DNA of 64,000 nt from Azoarcus sp. CIB (GTDB taxonomy: Bacteria; Pseudomonadota; Gammaproteobacteria; Burkholderiales; Rhodocyclaceae), in assembly GCF_001190925.1 (NCBI RefSeq), contig NZ_CP011072.1:1922001-1986000 (forward strand). Direction: 5' to 3'. Made by a program: the position numbers and the translations under genes. Shown here piece by piece: positions 1-8,576 of this stretch. The notes below the pieces were generated by a model that worked only from the letters and a program-made list of their open reading frames with translations, was not told the DNA's origin and made no database searches. Positions within the stretch are counted from its first letter, which is position 1; each line of letters starts with the position of its first letter.

Positions 1-289
1 CGTCAGGCTTATCGTCGGCATACACCGGGATGTAGTTCATACCCATTGAGTCCTTCTTCGGCACGGGCGAGGTGTCGGGCAGACCCATTGGGTTGCGGTA
101 GTAGAGGACCTTGCGTTCGCCAGTTGCACTCGATTGCGTAGCACCTGCTGGCGCGGCGTCGCCCGCACCGACCACGTGGCTACCCGTTACCGGATCCTGT
201 CTATCGGCGCGATTACCCGCCCAGTAACCGGCGCCCAACGCGAGCGCGACCGCCACAGCAGCCAAGGAAAGTTGTACGCCGGGCTTCAA
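1..289 (-). CDS. cusB: CusB-type RND efflux periplasmic adaptor (N-terminal part, runs off window)
   Basis: This is the membrane-fusion subunit that would link a CusA-type inner-membrane RND pump to the CusC channel for Cu(I)/Ag(I) export. About 96 codons are visible: an N-terminal hydrophobic anchor or signal (about residues 5-22), then the heavy-metal-binding segment typical of CusB adaptors, with YYRNPMGLPDTSP followed by KKDSMGMNYIPVY near residues 68-92. The start is taken as TTG at 289-287. It overlaps the cusC stop (TTGA) and has GGAGA a few bases upstream, and no in-frame ATG fits better. The body of the protein and any cusA lie left of the window. Family call is secure; extent is partial. 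Confidence 0.88.
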   Translation of the reverse strand, partial: MKPGVQLSLAAVAVALALGAGYWAGNRADRQDPVTGSHVVGAGDAAPAGATQSSATGERKVLYYRNPMGLPDTSPVPKKDSMGMNYIPVYADDKPD

Positions 290-1575
290 GGCATATCTCC
301 TGCAAGTTTTTCAAGTTCAGCAAGCGCCATCCGAGTGTCAACGTCGGCCTGCAGCATCGCCATGCGCGTATCGACGAGTTGGCGCTCGGCTTCGAGCACG
401 GTATCGAAGTCGACACGCCCCGTCGCGAATGCGGCGCGCGTTGCATCCCGTGTCGCCTCAGCTTGCGGCATGAGCGTCCCGCCCAACAGTTGCAGCGTTT
501 CGCGGCCGCTCGCGTACGTCGCATAGGCACTGCCAAGCTCGCCCAGCAGCTTCGACTCGGCCGCAGAGCGCTTTGCGTCAGCGGCAGTGACCATCAGCGT
601 CGCCTCACGTTCGCGCGCTCGACGAGCGGACTGCTGCAGCGGGATCATCACCTCAAACATCACATCCCAGGATTGATCACCGCCGCGAGGTTGGTTGTTG
701 GTCAGGCCGAGACTGAAGTCCGGGTATCGGTCCCGCCAAGTTCGATCGCGCTCGATCCGCGCCGCCTCGATACCGCGATCCTCGGCGGCAATCATTGGGT
801 TAGTCGCACGGGCGCGCTCGACAAGGTCCGCAAGGATGAGCGTCTGTGGCAATGGCGCGGGATCCTGGGGCAAAGCAAGTTCATTGCCCGGCGCACGTCC
901 GAGCAATGCGTTCAGTGCCGAGGCCATGCCGCGGCGCCGCTGTTCGATGCCCACAAGCGCAAGACGTTGTGAGGTGATCTCACGCTGCGCACGCAATACC
1001 GCCTGTTGCGGCAGCAGGCCGAGTCGGTAACGCGACAGCGTGATTTCCTCAAGACTCTGCAGCAATGCGAGCCCGTCACGGTTCAGTGCGGCCTCGCGAT
1101 CGGCCGCGTAGTAACGCAGCCACGCAATCTTGATCTCTGCAGCAAGATTGCGCCATGCTGCGTCGCGGTTCGCATCGGCCTGATCGGCACGCGCACTTGC
1201 CGCGTTCGCTGCTAGTTCGCGCTTACCCCAGCCCGGTAATGACTGGATGATGCGATAGCGCGTTTCCCCAACTTCGCCCGGAATAAGTGTCGTCGAGCCC
1301 CCACGCATCGTGTTAGTGAAGTCCATGAGTTCAATCTGAACGGTCGGATCGGGCAGTGCGCCCGCCGGTTCAACCCGTTCCCGGGCCGCGGCAGCTTCGG
1401 CGCGATCGACCGCGAATGCCGGGTTGTTGAGGCGGGCCTGTTCTATCAGACCAACCACATCGGCACCCAAGGAGGGGTTTTGGGCGTGTGCGGCGCCTGC
1501 ACTCAGACTGGCGGCGAGCACGGTAATGCCTACGACTCTATGCAAGGAACGGAGGCCGAGAATATGCGTTTTCAT
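286..1575 (-). CDS. cusC: CusC/CzcC-type outer-membrane efflux protein (TolC family)
   Basis: This 429-residue outer-membrane channel of a tripartite metal RND exporter has a signal peptide (hydrophobic stretch about 15-30, AHA cleavage-like site). Two outer-membrane-efflux repeats follow, with long Ala/Arg/Glu-rich helices characteristic of the TolC periplasmic barrel. Length matches CzcC/CusC proteins (about 410-460). It lies between a CusF-like chaperone gene and cusB, and overlaps the cusB start by 4 bases, so the two are translationally coupled. No lipobox Cys is seen at the mature N-terminus, unlike E. coli CusC. Substrate is inferred from the neighbours: CusF, cupredoxin and CusRS point to copper or silver. 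Confidence 0.9.
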   Translation of the reverse strand: MKTHILGLRSLHRVVGITVLAASLSAGAAHAQNPSLGADVVGLIEQARLNNPAFAVDRAEAAAARERVEPAGALPDPTVQIELMDFTNTMRGGSTTLIPGEVGETRYRIIQSLPGWGKRELAANAASARADQADANRDAAWRNLAAEIKIAWLRYYAADREAALNRDGLALLQSLEEITLSRYRLGLLPQQAVLRAQREITSQRLALVGIEQRRRGMASALNALLGRAPGNELALPQDPAPLPQTLILADLVERARATNPMIAAEDRGIEAARIERDRTWRDRYPDFSLGLTNNQPRGGDQSWDVMFEVMIPLQQSARRAREREATLMVTAADAKRSAAESKLLGELGSAYATYASGRETLQLLGGTLMPQAEATRDATRAAFATGRVDFDTVLEAERQLVDTRMAMLQADVDTRMALAELEKLAGDMP

Positions 1576-1665
1576 CCGAAACGACTTGAAAATAGAGGCC
1601 GATACAATCGTAAATGACAGGTGCCCACGGCGTCCGGGACTACACCCCTCCCGGTGACGCTGGCG

Positions 1666-2019
1666 TCAGTTTGCGGCTTCAAGCTTTGTGACAGTGAACA
1701 CGCCATCAACGCGCTCGGCCCTGAAGCGGACCTTGTCGCCTATTCTGACCTGCTCGAGCATGGATGCATCGGCGGCACGGAAAACCATCGTCATTGCCGG
1801 CATGGCGAGATTTTCGAGCGGACCGTGGCTGATCGTAATTTTGCCGGTGCTCTTGTCAATCTTCTTGATCGTTCCGTCAGACAGCGCCGATACGATCTCG
1901 CTACCGCTGTCGGCAGCGCCAGCATGATGGGCATCGTGGCCGTTCGACGCAAAGGTCGGAGTGGCCACTGCGAGTGCTGCGAGGAGCGCAACGGTAGGAA
2001 GATTGCGTTGGGTAAGCAT
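1666..2019 (-). CDS. cusF: CusF-like periplasmic copper-binding protein
   Basis: This 117-residue secreted protein has a signal peptide (about 1-24, ending TFA) and one CusF-fold domain in the C-terminal 65 residues: GTIKKIDKSTGKITI, then HGPLENLAMPAMTMVF. CusF proteins deliver Cu(I)/Ag(I) to the CusB adaptor. The His and the two Met ligands of the binding loop are present; the Trp that caps the metal in E. coli CusF is replaced here (AMPAMTM in place of WPEMTM). A His/Asp-rich linker (HDAHH) after the signal could add metal sites. The ATG has AGGA upstream. The gene lies just upstream of cusC on the same strand and probably shares its transcript. Confidence 0.87.
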   Translation of the reverse strand: MLTQRNLPTVALLAALAVATPTFASNGHDAHHAGAADSGSEIVSALSDGTIKKIDKSTGKITISHGPLENLAMPAMTMVFRAADASMLEQVRIGDKVRFRAERVDGVFTVTKLEAAN

Positions 2020-2125
2020 GACAAATCCTGCGTCGTGACTAATTGAGACTCAGTATGAAGAGTCGATTTGAACCGGAAGGTGACTGGAAAATTACTTTTT
2101 TGTCAGCTTGCATGGTTCAATCGGC

Positions 2126-2635
2126 TCAAGCTCGGGACACAATGATCGTACCGATCATGCCCGCTTGGTAATGACCAGGGATCAGGCAGGCGAACTCGAA
2201 GCGCCCGGGGCGATTGAACGTCCAATTGATTTCGCTCATCCCGCCCGCGGCAACGTGAGTCATCCACGGCGCGTCATGCTCCATACCGGGGAACTTCGTC
2301 ATCAATTCAGCATGCTCATGGAGTGCCCACTTTGTCCCGATGACCATTTCGTGGAGAACGTTATCGACGTTGCGATGAACAAAGCGGATCGTTTCTCCAA
2401 GGCGTACTTCGATGCGATCGGGCGAGAAGCGCATTCCATTCGTTATTAGGATGGGGACAGTACGACTTGCCTCGCGCGGATCGCCGGCCACCCCCCAGTC
2501 CTTCTGTTCATTACTAACCGTCGCAGGTCTGATGGCGGAGTGCGTCGCTTCTCCGTGAGCCAATGCTGCGCGACCAGCAAAGAGTGAGCCTGTCGCGAAC
2601 AGGCTTGTAGCCAAGAAATGACGTCGTGACCTCAT
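2126..2635 (-). CDS. Exported cupredoxin-domain protein (plastocyanin/azurin-like)
   Basis: This is a 169-residue protein. The N-terminus has a twin-arginine-like signal (RSRRHFLATSLFATGSLF) followed by an Ala-rich cleavage region, so Tat export of a folded copper protein is likely. The C-terminal half is a cupredoxin. Type-1 copper ligand spacing is visible as Cys-x4-His-x4-Met (CLIPGHYQAGM), with an upstream His in the HRNVDNVLHEM segment. It may bind or carry periplasmic copper beside the Cus exporter. The start has GGAGA just upstream. Homologues are often annotated only as cupredoxin domain-containing or copper-resistance protein; the precise role is not known. Confidence 0.82.
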   Translation of the reverse strand: MRSRRHFLATSLFATGSLFAGRAALAHGEATHSAIRPATVSNEQKDWGVAGDPREASRTVPILITNGMRFSPDRIEVRLGETIRFVHRNVDNVLHEMVIGTKWALHEHAELMTKFPGMEHDAPWMTHVAAGGMSEINWTFNRPGRFEFACLIPGHYQAGMIGTIIVSRA

Positions 2636-2864
2636 TGGTTCTCCATTATCATAATCGAATATTCATACAGTTCGGGATGAAGTGGGCAGTGGTCCAGCAT
2701 CAGTGCCTCGGGTGACGTCTGGGCCGGCGAACATTAATGGTTCAGGGAGAGCCGGTGTTAGTCCCCGGCATTGATTGACCACCTGCATCGACTGTCCGCG
2801 CCGGGTGGCACACGTCAGTTACAAGCGCCAAGACCGACGCCGAGGCCCGCAAGCGGATTTCCCG

Positions 2865-3323
2865 TTATTTCAGCTCGGCGCGGTCGAGACGCGCAGGTAG
2901 GAGCAGCACGTCAAGCAGCGAGAAGCTCAACGCTCGGCCAAGCTCGAGTTCGCGCTCGCCGCCTCCTGAACGCAGCAGACGCTCGAAGCTAAACACCAGG
3001 TTGGGGACGCGCGCTGCGCGCGTAGTATCGGCTGATGCCGCTGCCGCTTCCGCTTCCGCTTCCGCGAGCATCATCTGAAACGCCGGACTATAGTTGAGCG
3101 CTATCCGGACGGCATCATCCTTACGCAACGGCTGAGCCTGCAGGCGAGCGACTTCCGCCTCCACCTCGACGCGATCAGAATCGCGACGCAACCATTGCGG
3201 CGCGCTTCCAGCATGTTCCTGACTGAATCGCGCTACCGCCTCGTAAATACTGTCAATTTCGGCCGTTGCGCAGCCCGTCAGGATGCCAGCGGAAACCAAG
3301 ACAAAAGACGTGGCGGCCTTCAC
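2865..3323 (-). pseudogene. Truncated TolC-family outer-membrane factor (lipoprotein N-terminus only)
   Basis: The N-terminal 152 residues resemble a TolC-family metal-efflux lipoprotein: a signal with lipobox-like LTGCA, then helices including VRIALNYSPAFQMMLAEAEA and RVPNLVFSFERLL, typical of the first outer-membrane-efflux repeat. Intact members are about 420-490 residues; here a TAA follows AELK at 2865 and I see no continuation in the next 230 bases, so two thirds of the channel is missing. The GTG start overlaps the upstream stop (GTGA), so the gene still sits in the operon. It is probably a remnant left by a deletion between the Cus genes and this second copper cluster. Confidence 0.7.
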
Positions 3324-3670
3324 CTCATATCCTCCGTCCTTCCACCCTGTGGCGCCGCATTGTTCGAAATCGGCGTATTGCCGCGATTACCGTGACGGCC
3401 CTCCTCTCTACCCACTTCATCGTTGACCTCACGCCATGGACGAAGACGCTCGTCCGCGCGGTAAGAACGGTAGTTTTCAAGCACGGAACGGAACGAGTGC
3501 ACCTCAATTCCGGCATCCCCGCCTGTCGCAAATGTGGCGTCGCGCACGCAGGAGGATACTGGTGGCGAGGACTCGTTCGACGCCGCGGCTCGGCCTGTGT
3601 GAACTTGTAAGGCCAGACAGACGAGCGCCGCAGCGCTCCGCCACGAAATGGCGAAGCAACCACTCTTCAT
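3320..3670 (-). CDS. Small exported protein of the copper cluster, unknown function
   Basis: Read from ATG at 3670 this is 116 residues with a clear signal peptide (hydrophobic SAAALVCLALQV, then RAAAS) and a short polar mature region rich in Arg, Ser and Gly. There are two Cys but no recognised domain. A longer TTG start at 3724 would bury the signal peptide, so the ATG is preferred. It is sandwiched between a Met-rich periplasmic protein and the truncated outer-membrane factor, and overlaps the latter by 4 bases, which suggests it travels with a copper-efflux operon. I do not recognise the family, and no function is assigned. Confidence 0.55.
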   Translation of the reverse strand: MKSGCFAISWRSAAALVCLALQVHTGRAAASNESSPPVSSCVRDATFATGGDAGIEVHSFRSVLENYRSYRADERLRPWREVNDEVGREEGRHGNRGNTPISNNAAPQGGRTEDMR

Positions 3671-3732
3671 CGGGGATTTATTCTTTCTTGTGGCCTTAGC
3701 CCCGAGGAGCACTCCCAGAGGCAAACCTCCTC

Positions 3733-4155
3733 TTATTTCATGGGGTTCGTCGACTCGGCCTTCATGTGCATTTCCATCATCTGCTGCATCATGTCCATGC
3801 GCTTTTCCATCATTCGCATGTGGTCACGCGTCACGTCTGGCGCTTTGCCGCCCATCGGGCCAGCGGCCATTTGGCATTTATCTGGCATGTCACGCATCGC
3901 CAACTCCATGGCCCGCACCTGCTCTTCCATCAGGGCCATGCGACGCGCCGGGTCTTCCTCCGAACGGATCACTTTCATGCGCTGTTGGAGCGCGGGCATG
4001 CTGGCAGCGGGTCCTGTCGTGGCGGGTGTCACTTGCTCCACGTCGGGATGATGACTTTGGTGCTCCTCATTCGTCGGCGCTGCCGCAAACGTAACAGACA
4101 TCGCAGCAGCGGAAGTCAACGCGAACACAACGCGCATCACCATAATCGGTTTCAT
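3733..4155 (-). CDS. Met/His-rich periplasmic protein, probable copper-binding
   Basis: This 140-residue protein has a signal peptide (about 1-25, ending TFA), a His-rich mature N-terminus (HQSHHPD) and a strikingly Met-rich C-terminus with repeated MM and MxxM patterns (HMRMMEKRMDMMQQMMEMHM). Thioether clusters of this kind bind Cu(I) or Ag(I) in periplasmic resistance proteins. The ATG is preceded by a perfect AAGGAGGT ribosome site. As the first minus-strand gene opposite cusR, it is the likely promoter-proximal gene of the operon. It resembles short metal-resistance proteins found in heavy-metal islands; copper binding is inferred from composition. Confidence 0.7.
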   Translation of the reverse strand: MKPIMVMRVVFALTSAAAMSVTFAAAPTNEEHQSHHPDVEQVTPATTGPAASMPALQQRMKVIRSEEDPARRMALMEEQVRAMELAMRDMPDKCQMAAGPMGGKAPDVTRDHMRMMEKRMDMMQQMMEMHMKAESTNPMK

Positions 4156-4253
4156 ATAACTACCTCCTTCGAAAGGATAGAAGCGATGCCCTCGGTACGG
4201 ACCGACACATCGCCATGTTGCGACTCAGAAGGTGTCAGAAGTCTGTCTCCCGA

Positions 4254-4269
4254 ATTACATCTTGGTAAT
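4254..4269. promoter_or_regulatory. Inverted repeat ATTAC-N6-GTAAT in the divergent cus promoter region
   Basis: A perfect 5-bp inverted repeat with 6-base spacer lies between the Met-rich gene (start 4155) and cusR (start 4333). OmpR-family metal regulators such as CusR/CopR bind paired half-sites in such divergent intergenic regions, so this is the best candidate operator. The family-specific consensus was not checked. Confidence 0.45.
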
Positions 4270-4332
4270 CTCGTATTGAAGCCCGGTTTAGCGATGCAGA
4301 ATGTCGTCGCATGAACGAGATAGAGGGCAACC

Positions 4333-5013
4333 ATGAAGATCCTGATCGTTGAGGATGAGCCGAAAACCGGCGATTACCTGCAGCAGGGACTGGGCGAAGC
4401 CGGCTTTATTGTGGACCTCGCGCGCGACGGGCTGGATGGCCTGCATATGGCGCTCAATGGCGAGTACGACCTGATTGTGCTCGACGTAATGCTCCCCTCA
4501 CTCGATGGCTGGGGCGTGCTTCGAACCGTCCGACGTAGCGGCAGTGAAACGCCGGTGCTGTTTCTTACTGCACGCGATCAGGTCGAGGATCGGGTACGTG
4601 GTCTCGAGCTCGGGGCCGACGACTATCTAGTGAAACCCTTTGCGTTCTCGGAACTGCTCGCGCGCGTGCGCACACTGCTACGTCGAGGAAAGACCAAGGA
4701 GCCTGAGGTGTTCAGGGTTGGGGACCTCGAACTTGATCTTCTGCGACGGCGAGTGACGCGTGCAGGCATAAAGATCGATCTCACAGCGAAGGAGTTCTCA
4801 TTACTCGAACTGCTGTTGCGCAGGCAGGGCGAAGTGTTGCCGCGGTCATTGATTGCCTCGCAAGTGTGGGACATGAACTTCGACAGCGACACGAACGTCA
4901 TCGAAGTCGCAGTTCGGCGGTTGCGTGCGAAAGTCGACGAACCCTTCGAACCAAAACTTATCCGTACCGTGCGTGGCATGGGCTACGTTCTGGAAGTGCC
5001 GGAGGCTCAGTGA
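4333..5013 (+). CDS. cusR: CusR/CopR-type heavy-metal response regulator
   Basis: This 226-residue OmpR-family response regulator has an N-terminal receiver domain with acidic pocket (VEDEP), phospho-acceptor Asp51 in [13 protein letters not shown], the Thr in LFLTARD and the Lys in DDYLVKPF. The C-terminal winged helix contains the recognition-helix region [18 protein letters not shown]. Sequence style is that of CusR/CopR/IrlR regulators, which activate copper-efflux genes when phosphorylated by CusS. The stop overlaps the cusS GTG start (GTGA). It is transcribed divergently from the copper operon, with an inverted repeat in between. Confidence 0.93.
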   Translation: MKILIVEDEPKTGDYLQQGLGEAGFIVDLARDGLDGLHMALNGEYDLIVLDVMLPSLDGWGVLRTVRRSGSETPVLFLTARDQVEDRVRGLELGADDYLVKPFAFSELLARVRTLLRRGKTKEPEVFRVGDLELDLLRRRVTRAGIKIDLTAKEFSLLELLLRRQGEVLPRSLIASQVWDMNFDSDTNVIEVAVRRLRAKVDEPFEPKLIRTVRGMGYVLEVPEAQ

Positions 5014-6425
5014 AACTCCGATACCCTCTATCGCTCACCACACGACTTGCACTGCTCTTCGCACTGACGGCAGCGAGCTTTCTGATTGCCGTCGGCGTAC
5101 TGCTCGGTCGTGCAGTCGAAGTGCACTTTGCGGAACTCGACGACCATGAATTGCGCGGAAAACTCGCGCTGATCGAAAATCTGCTCCAGCGGGCCGATTC
5201 GCCGTCCGCACGGGATATGCTGCCTCAACGACTCGACGACGCTTTCGTCGGCCATGATGGTATCGCGGCGTTCTTGCGCGATAAGGACGGGGTTGTAAGT
5301 TACGCAATCCATCCAAGCTCTTTTCTGACGGGAATCCTCGCCGGAGAAGCATTACCATCCGGCATCGCCAAATGGGAGAAGGATGGACACCACTATGCGG
5401 GACGTGAGCAGTCGCTGCGTATGCCGGGGGCCGACGGAACAACGACCTACATTCGCGCTGTGGTCGGACTGGATATCACCCACCATGCAACTTTTCTCGA
5501 CGCAGCGCGGCTTCGCCTTTGGCTTGCCATCTCATTCGCGGCGGTAATGGCCGCCCTGCTCGGCTGGTGGGTCGCGCATGCGGGTCTCGCCCCCTTACGC
5601 CGAGTGACCGAGATCGCTCGCGGGGTGTCGGCTGAGCGTCTTAGCCAACGCTTGACGGAAGCCAAGGCGCCGGTTGAAGTGCGTGAACTCGTCGACGCCT
5701 TTAACGGCATGCTCAGCCGCCTCGAAGCTGCGTTTCAACGTCTATCCGACTTTTCGGCCGATATTGCCCATGAACTGCGGACCCCCATCTCGAATCTGAT
5801 GACGCAAACGGCCGTTTCCCTGTCCCGACCGCGTACCGCCGACGAGTATCGTGAGGTCTTAACGTCAAACCTTGAAGAATATCAACGGATCGCGCGAATG
5901 GTTGCCGACATGCTGTTCCTGGCAAAAGCGGATAATGGGCGCCTGCCAGGCCCACACGAACTGGTGGCCTTGGCCGAGGAGGCGCGTGCGCTCGCGGAAT
6001 TCTATGAAGCACTTGCCGAGGAACACGATGTCAGCGTGGTGGTACGAGGCGCAGCAACGGTCCACGGTGATCGCTTGATGCTGCGGCGCGCGATCTCAAA
6101 TCTGCTATCGAATGCCCTGCGCCATTCCCGCGCGGGAAGCACTATCGAGATTGATGTCGCCGATGACGGCCCTCAAGTCATGCTCCGCGTCAAAAATCAC
6201 GGCGATACGATTCCGGCGGACCAGCTATCACGCATTTTTGAACGTTTCCATCGTGCGAGCGCCGAGCGACATCATCACGGAGAGGGCGCCGGGCTCGGTC
6301 TGGCAATCACCCGTACGATCGTCGAGACACATGGCGGAACGGTAGACGTCGAATCCGCCGACGGCGTCACCGCATTTCGCATTCATTTGCCGCGCTTGAT
6401 CCATGGCCAGACGAGCACAGAGTAG
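5010..6425 (+). CDS. cusS: CusS-type heavy-metal sensor histidine kinase
   Basis: This 471-residue sensor kinase starts at GTG 5010, chosen because GGAGG lies just upstream and the start overlaps the cusR stop. Longer readings of the frame run into the cusR coding region. It has two membrane segments (about 13-33 and 169-188) enclosing a periplasmic sensor loop, a HAMP linker, a HisKA domain with His254 in the H-box [11 protein letters not shown], and a HATPase domain (N, G1 and G2 boxes near [10 protein letters not shown] and [13 protein letters not shown]). It is expected to sense periplasmic Cu(I)/Ag(I) and phosphorylate CusR. Confidence 0.92.
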   Translation: MKLRYPLSLTTRLALLFALTAASFLIAVGVLLGRAVEVHFAELDDHELRGKLALIENLLQRADSPSARDMLPQRLDDAFVGHDGIAAFLRDKDGVVSYAIHPSSFLTGILAGEALPSGIAKWEKDGHHYAGREQSLRMPGADGTTTYIRAVVGLDITHHATFLDAARLRLWLAISFAAVMAALLGWWVAHAGLAPLRRVTEIARGVSAERLSQRLTEAKAPVEVRELVDAFNGMLSRLEAAFQRLSDFSADIAHELRTPISNLMTQTAVSLSRPRTADEYREVLTSNLEEYQRIARMVADMLFLAKADNGRLPGPHELVALAEEARALAEFYEALAEEHDVSVVVRGAATVHGDRLMLRRAISNLLSNALRHSRAGSTIEIDVADDGPQVMLRVKNHGDTIPADQLSRIFERFHRASAERHHHGEGAGLGLAITRTIVETHGGTVDVESADGVTAFRIHLPRLIHGQTSTE

Positions 6426-6851
6426 AGTTTGCCCAAGGTATTTGCCAGGAGTGACCGATATGACCATCAATGCACTGTTTCCGATCCGCGAGCGCGCATT
6501 GCTTGCCGCAACTGCGCTGTCCCTCACGTTCAGTCTGTCTCCTGCGCTTGCAGCAGGTGACGAAGTCATCGTTTACAAGGATCCGAATTGCGGCTGTTGC
6601 GGCAAATGGGCAGAGCATATGCGATCCCACGGCTTCAAGGTCAAGGAAATTGCCACGCCGAAAATGGGCGAGGTGAAACGCGAGGCCGGTATCCCGACGG
6701 CGCTTAGCTCGTGCCACACGACCAAGGTCGGTGGCTACGTCGTCGAAGGGCATGTGCCCGCTACGGATGTGAAGCGGCTGCTGGCAGTCAAGCCGAAGAT
6801 CGTGGGCATTTCCGCGCCCGGAATGCCTCAAGGATCCCCGGGGATGGAGGG

Positions 6852-8118
6852 CAGGGCAATCGCACCTTCATGTCATAACCCCGAGCAACTCGGCGCGAAA
6901 TTCATCGACGGTGGCAGCCAGCATGCGCTTCGATTTGATGCTCGCCTTGCGGGTCGTATTGAGCCGCAGCAGGTTCATCACGATGTGGCGGACGATGGCC
7001 AGGTTGTTGGCGGCATAACCGCTGCGCACCCGTGACTGATCCTCATTGAACTGCACATCCAGACACCAGTGAAGGCGATTCTCCACCTCCCAGTGACTGC
7101 GTACGGCCCGAGCGATGCGCTCGGCGTCGGCGGGCAGGCTGCTGATGTAGTAGGCGCGCTCGGTGCTGGTGCGATTGCCCACCGTGCGCACGCGCTCGAC
7201 CACGGCAAAGCTGGCGATGTCCTGCCAGTCCTCGGCCTTGTAGAGCCGCTCGGTTGCATCAAAGGCCCAGCATCGCCTGACTTCGCTACGACCGTGGCCT
7301 GGATTCTTGGTCTCGTGCGTCGAACTCGGTGTCAGCGGTCCGTTCGGACCGATACCGGCAAACATGATCGAGTCGAGCAGCTTCGGATGGTTGTCCTTCA
7401 CGCACAGCACGTAATGGGCGCCACGCTCGCGGATCGTGCGCGCGATCTTCGTCTGCGTGCCCATCGCGTCGATCGTCACCACGCAGCCCTCGAGCGCCAA
7501 CTTGGCGAGCAATTCCGGGATCGCCGTGATCTCGTTGGATTTCTCGGCGGTCGCCGTCTGGCCCAACACAACACCCATACCGGCCACGAATGCGCTGACC
7601 AAGTGCAGCGGACTCGCCTGCGTCTTGGTCTTGCTGGCGGTTCGTCGGCTGGTCTTGCCATCGATTGCCACGACCGTGTCCTCGGCCAACGCGGGCACCA
7701 CCATGCCAACCCAGCGCCGGAATGCAGATTCGAACTCATCGGGCGTGATCATGCCGAACACGCGACCGATCGTGTCATGGGACGGGATGCCATGCTCAAG
7801 CTTCATGAAGCCCCGCAGCCAGTCGATCTTGGCCTCGGCCCACAATTCGATGTCGACGAAGTCGTCCACGCCCGACAGCACCGCGCAAACCGCCACCGTG
7901 AGCAGTTCGGCAAGATCGTGGCGCTTGTGGCGCGCGCTGCGCGGATCGGAAATCGAGACGAACACCTGCGTCAGCGGCATGATGTTTCCTGCCTTCATGG
8001 GCGGCCCAAAAAGGTAGGAAACTACACAAATTATGCCGCTGTGAACAGGGGCTCGGTAAGGTCATGAAAGTTAACAATCTTTGGCATTCGCATATGCCAA
8101 GTCGGTGCGATTGCCCTG
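6852..8118 (-). mobile_element. ISAs1-family insertion sequence (1267 bp)
   Basis: Ends were placed from matching termini: CAGGGCAATCGCACC at the left and its exact inverse at the right (15-bp perfect inverted repeat). The IS is flanked by 10-bp direct repeats GGATGGAGGG at 6842-6851 and 8119-8128. It contains one transposase gene on the minus strand. Clean repeats and an intact transposase suggest a recent insertion. Confidence 0.93.
6868..7998 (-). CDS. ISAs1-family transposase
   Basis: This 376-residue DDE transposase has an N-terminal DDE_Tnp_1-associated domain (SARHKRHDLAELLTVAVCAVLSG) and a catalytic domain with VVAIDGKTSRRT (first Asp), VVTIDAMGTQTKIA (second Asp) and the C-terminal HWEVENRLHWCLDVQFNEDQSR block typical of ISAs1 proteins (Glu region). 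Length is normal for the family and there is no frameshift. A shorter start (ATG about 7980) is possible. It occupies nearly the whole IS. Confidence 0.94.
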   Translation of the reverse strand: MKAGNIMPLTQVFVSISDPRSARHKRHDLAELLTVAVCAVLSGVDDFVDIELWAEAKIDWLRGFMKLEHGIPSHDTIGRVFGMITPDEFESAFRRWVGMVVPALAEDTVVAIDGKTSRRTASKTKTQASPLHLVSAFVAGMGVVLGQTATAEKSNEITAIPELLAKLALEGCVVTIDAMGTQTKIARTIRERGAHYVLCVKDNHPKLLDSIMFAGIGPNGPLTPSSTHETKNPGHGRSEVRRCWAFDATERLYKAEDWQDIASFAVVERVRTVGNRTSTERAYYISSLPADAERIARAVRSHWEVENRLHWCLDVQFNEDQSRVRSGYAANNLAIVRHIVMNLLRLNTTRKASIKSKRMLAATVDEFRAELLGVMT

Positions 8119-8204
8119 GGATGGAGGGGCCTTTCCCTGCTGACCGTTACGAAGTCGTCAGCTTCGACGAGAAGGGCGTGATCACCACATTCGCAAGGCA
8201 CTGA

Positions 8205-8576
8205 ACCGGGGGCAGACTCGGCGCTATCCCACACAGAGGTGCAAAGTGCCGGCCTGCCTGCCAGAGTGCCTTGCCCCCTCCTCGGCAGACCCACGAGCCA
8301 GACTGCTGCATCGCGCGTGAACACGGTTGGTGCAGGCGTTCTACATTCGCCGACAGGAGGAACCCATCGCCATCAACGGCGACGCGCGATCTTTGGCCGC
8401 CGGCATATGCTTTATGCCCATGCTCCGGACCTTTGCATTCTCGATGACAACTCAGGACGGCGTGGGCGGCGATGTGTCCGGGGGCCGGATGTGGGCAGCG
8501 CGCGCCCCAGATGGGCAGGATTGACCACCTCAATTTACGCTGTTAGAAACGATGCTTACGTTAATGAGGGGTCGTT
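8205..8576. other. Non-coding stretch between the DUF411 remnant and the accessory region
   Basis: About 370 bases with no convincing gene. Short open frames exist on both strands, but none has a recognisable domain plus a ribosome site. This is where the copper module gives way to unrelated accessory genes, so a deletion or insertion scar is likely. A GAGGGG ribosome site at its right end serves the next gene. Confidence 0.5.

Larger units (their letters stand above)
6460..8204 (+). pseudogene. DUF411 metal-binding protein gene interrupted by an ISAs1-family element
   Basis: Joining 6460-6851 to 8129-8204, with the IS and one target copy removed, restores a 155-codon reading frame that ends FARH. 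The product has a signal peptide (LSPALAAG), then VIVYKDPNCGCCGKWAEHM with the NCGCC metal/thiol motif and SSCHTTKVGGYVVEGHVP: the DUF411 family, often found beside copper-resistance genes. The IS sits 26 codons, counting the stop, before the end, so the first 130 residues are still encoded but with a foreign tail. The ATG has AGGAG upstream and follows cusS closely, so it was the third gene of the cusRS transcript. Confidence 0.85.

Noticed and set aside
6852-7035. Extension of the DUF411 frame into the IS
   Set aside because: Those residues come from IS sequence, not from the original gene, as shown by the 10-bp duplication.
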